7,297 nt of DNA. Source: Bog-793 sp050010315 (GTDB taxonomy: Bacteria; Actinomycetota; Acidimicrobiia; Acidimicrobiales; Bog-793). A program made the translations under genes and the position numbers. Below, in pieces: positions 5,731-7,297 of the stretch (position 1 is the stretch's first letter; every line of letters starts with the position of its first letter). The stretch covers positions 1 to 7,297 of the forward strand of contig JBEKLG010000090.1 in NCBI GenBank assembly GCA_050010315.1, given 5' to 3'. The notes under the pieces were generated by a model that searched no databases, was not told the DNA's origin, and was given only the letters and a program-made list of their open reading frames with translations.

Positions 5731-7297
5731 ATGGCCGAGCTGACGATCAGCCCCGAGGAGATCGCCGCCGTCCTCGCGCGCCACGTCTCGGAACTGACGA
5801 CGGAGATCGGCGCCGAGCAGGTCGGTCGGATCAGCGAGGTCGGCGACGGGATCGCCCACCTCTCCGGTCTGCCGCACGCCTCAGTGAACGAACTGCTCGA
5901 GTTCGAGAACGGCACCTACGGCCTCGCTCTCAACCTCGACGAGGACGAGATCGGCTCGATCGTGCTCGGTGAGGTCGAAGGGCTTGACGAGGGGCAGACC
6001 GTGCGCGCAACGGGCAGGATCCTGTCCGTCCCCGTTGGGGACGCGCTCCTCGGCCGGGTGGTCAACCCCCTCGGCGAGCCGATCGACGGCAAGGGGCCCC
6101 TCGGCGACGTGGAGCTGCGCCGCCTCGAGGTGCAGGCGCCCGGGGTGATGGACCGCCAGCCGGTGTGCGAGCCCTTGCAGACCGGCATCAAGGTGATCGA
6201 CGCCATCACGCCGATCGGCCGCGGTCAGCGGGAGCTGATCATCGGCGACCGCAAGACCGGCAAGACGACGCTCGCCGTCGACACGATCATCAACCAGCGC
6301 GGCAAGGGGGTGAAGTGCATCTACGTCGCGATCGGGCAGAAGGGATCGACGGTCGCGCAGGTCGTGGAGACCCTCGCCGCCCACGACGCGCTCGAGTACT
6401 CGGTTGTCGTCGCCGCCCCCGCTTCGGAACCGGCGCCATTCAAGTACCTCGCGCCCTACGCCGGATGCGCGATGGGTCAGCACTGGATGGAGCGTGGCGA
6501 GCACGCGCTAGTCGTCTACGACGACCTGTCGAAACAGGCCGAGGCGTACCGCCAGATATCATTGCTGCTCCGGCGCCCCCCGGGGCGTGAGGCCTACCCG
6601 GGCGATGTCTTCTACCTCCACAGCCGGCTTCTCGAACGTGCCGCCAAACTCTCAGACGAGCTCGGCGGGGGGTCCCTGACGGCGTTGCCGATCATCGAGA
6701 CGAAGGCCGGGGACATCGCGGCCTACATCCCGACCAACCTGATCTCGATCACGGACGGCCAGATCTTCCTCGAAGCCGACCTTTTCAACGCCGGGGTGCG
6801 TCCCGCGATGAACATCGGGAACTCCGTTTCGCGCGTCGGTGGCGCAGCACAGGTGAAGGCGATGAAGTCGGTCGTCGGCTCGCTGAAGATCGACCTCGCC
6901 CAGTTCCGAGACCTCGAGGCGTTCGCGACTTTCGGCTCCGAGCTCGACAGGGCCTCCCAGGCCCAGCTCGACCGGGGTTACCGGCTGATCGAGCTGTTGA
7001 AACAGGGCCAGAACGAGCCGATGCCCGTCGAAGAGCAGGTCGTGGTCATCTACGCCGGCGTGCACGGCTTCACCGACGCCGTCGCGGTCGGCGACCTCCG
7101 ACGCTTCGAGTCGGTTCTGCGCGCCGATCTCCGTTCGGCGCACGCTGACCTGCTCAGCCACATCGCCCGAACTGGCGAGCTGCCCGACGTCGCCGAGTTG
7201 AATGCGGCGATCAGCGAGGTCGCGGGAGCCTTCGCCGAGGGCACGGCGGACGACGCCGTGGGCGGGGAGCCGGTGGCGGGCCCGGCGCGCCCCTCGT
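5731..7297 (+). CDS. atpA: F-type ATP synthase subunit alpha (3' end cut by window)
   Basis: This is the non-catalytic nucleotide-binding subunit of the alpha3beta3 head; 522 residues are visible without a stop. Domains in order are a beta-barrel domain (about 27-95), a nucleotide-binding domain with P-loop GDRKTGKT (172-179, K178 contacting phosphate), IGQKGSTVAQV (201-211), the Walker B region ALVVYDDL (259-266), and PPGREAYPGDVFYLHSRLLER (283-303). The family signature follows at PAMNIGNSVSRVGGAAQ (358-374), whose R368 is the arginine finger that reaches into the catalytic site of beta. The helical C-terminal domain runs from about 380. The usual Gln of the P-loop (GDRQ) is Lys, as also recalled in mycobacterial alpha. 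The conserved fold should end near residue 502 (EVAGAFAEG). The remaining Gly/Ala/Pro-rich residues form a C-terminal extension that continues out of the window. Confidence 0.98.
   Translation, partial: MAELTISPEEIAAVLARHVSELTTEIGAEQVGRISEVGDGIAHLSGLPHASVNELLEFENGTYGLALNLDEDEIGSIVLGEVEGLDEGQTVRATGRILSVPVGDALLGRVVNPLGEPIDGKGPLGDVELRRLEVQAPGVMDRQPVCEPLQTGIKVIDAITPIGRGQRELIIGDRKTGKTTLAVDTIINQRGKGVKCIYVAIGQKGSTVAQVVETLAAHDALEYSVVVAAPASEPAPFKYLAPYAGCAMGQHWMERGEHALVVYDDLSKQAEAYRQISLLLRRPPGREAYPGDVFYLHSRLLERAAKLSDELGGGSLTALPIIETKAGDIAAYIPTNLISITDGQIFLEADLFNAGVRPAMNIGNSVSRVGGAAQVKAMKSVVGSLKIDLAQFRDLEAFATFGSELDRASQAQLDRGYRLIELLKQGQNEPMPVEEQVVVIYAGVHGFTDAVAVGDLRRFESVLRADLRSAHADLLSHIARTGELPDVAELNAAISEVAGAFAEGTADDAVGGEPVAGPARPS

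Noticed and set aside
5881..6504. Minus-strand open frame of 207 codons opposite atpA
   Set aside because: It lies entirely opposite a strongly conserved gene and shows no recognisable domain; the open frame is explained by codon bias.
1..7297. An undescribed accessory system, mobile element, CRISPR array or RNA gene
   Set aside because: Every stretch over about 50 bases is accounted for by conserved metabolic or ATP synthase genes. No direct-repeat arrays, transposase motifs or tRNA/rRNA signatures were seen on either strand.

Overview
The window is an almost fully coding, GC-rich, single-strand stretch from a bacterial chromosome. It carries the 3' part of glyA, a polyprenyl-phosphate sugar-1-phosphate transferase of the WecA/TagO family, and the first eight genes of an F-type ATP synthase operon. 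The likely source is an actinobacterium, judged by recognition rather than by a search. The c subunit shares an RQPEAQGRLFT loop and the GLVEA/YFINL helix with the mycobacterial protein. The first b subunit carries the mycobacterial-type SNF-PNGTF segment ahead of its membrane helix. The alpha subunit has the GDRKTGKT form of the P-loop, and a WecA homologue directly precedes the atp genes as in Mycobacterium. The separate b and delta genes and the glyA linkage argue against Mycobacterium itself. A deeper actinobacterial lineage, for example an Acidimicrobiia-like one, is a guess.

Layout, all on the plus strand: 1-625 glyA (5' end outside the window); 626-2020 WecA-like transferase, starting at the base after the glyA stop; 2028-2231 a small two-helix AtpZ-like protein; 2284-2709 AtpI-like subunit I; 2709-3458 atpB (a); 3495-3755 atpE (c); 3767-4294 atpF (first b, b'-like); 4291-4806 a second b; 4809-5711 atpH (delta, enlarged); 5731 to the window end atpA (alpha, 522 codons visible, no stop). 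The largest gap is 52 bases, and several junctions overlap by 1-4 bases. The set therefore looks like one transcription unit with translational coupling. No internal promoter or terminator is evident.

Together the atp genes encode the membrane proton turbine (a plus the c ring), the peripheral stalk (two different b chains plus delta) and the start of the catalytic head (alpha). AtpZ and AtpI are probable accessory factors for Fo assembly. Gamma, beta and epsilon are expected downstream. The WecA-like enzyme and glyA are metabolic neighbours, not ATP synthase parts.

The most interesting point is the peripheral stalk. Delta is about 300 residues instead of about 180 because its N-terminal helical domain is present twice. 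It lies two bases behind the second b gene. This is the architecture of the mycobacterial b-delta fusion protein, but as two separate genes. A second point is that the c subunit has Met where M. tuberculosis has Ala63, a change associated with natural bedaquiline resistance. No mobile element, CRISPR array, RNA gene or undescribed defence-type system was seen.
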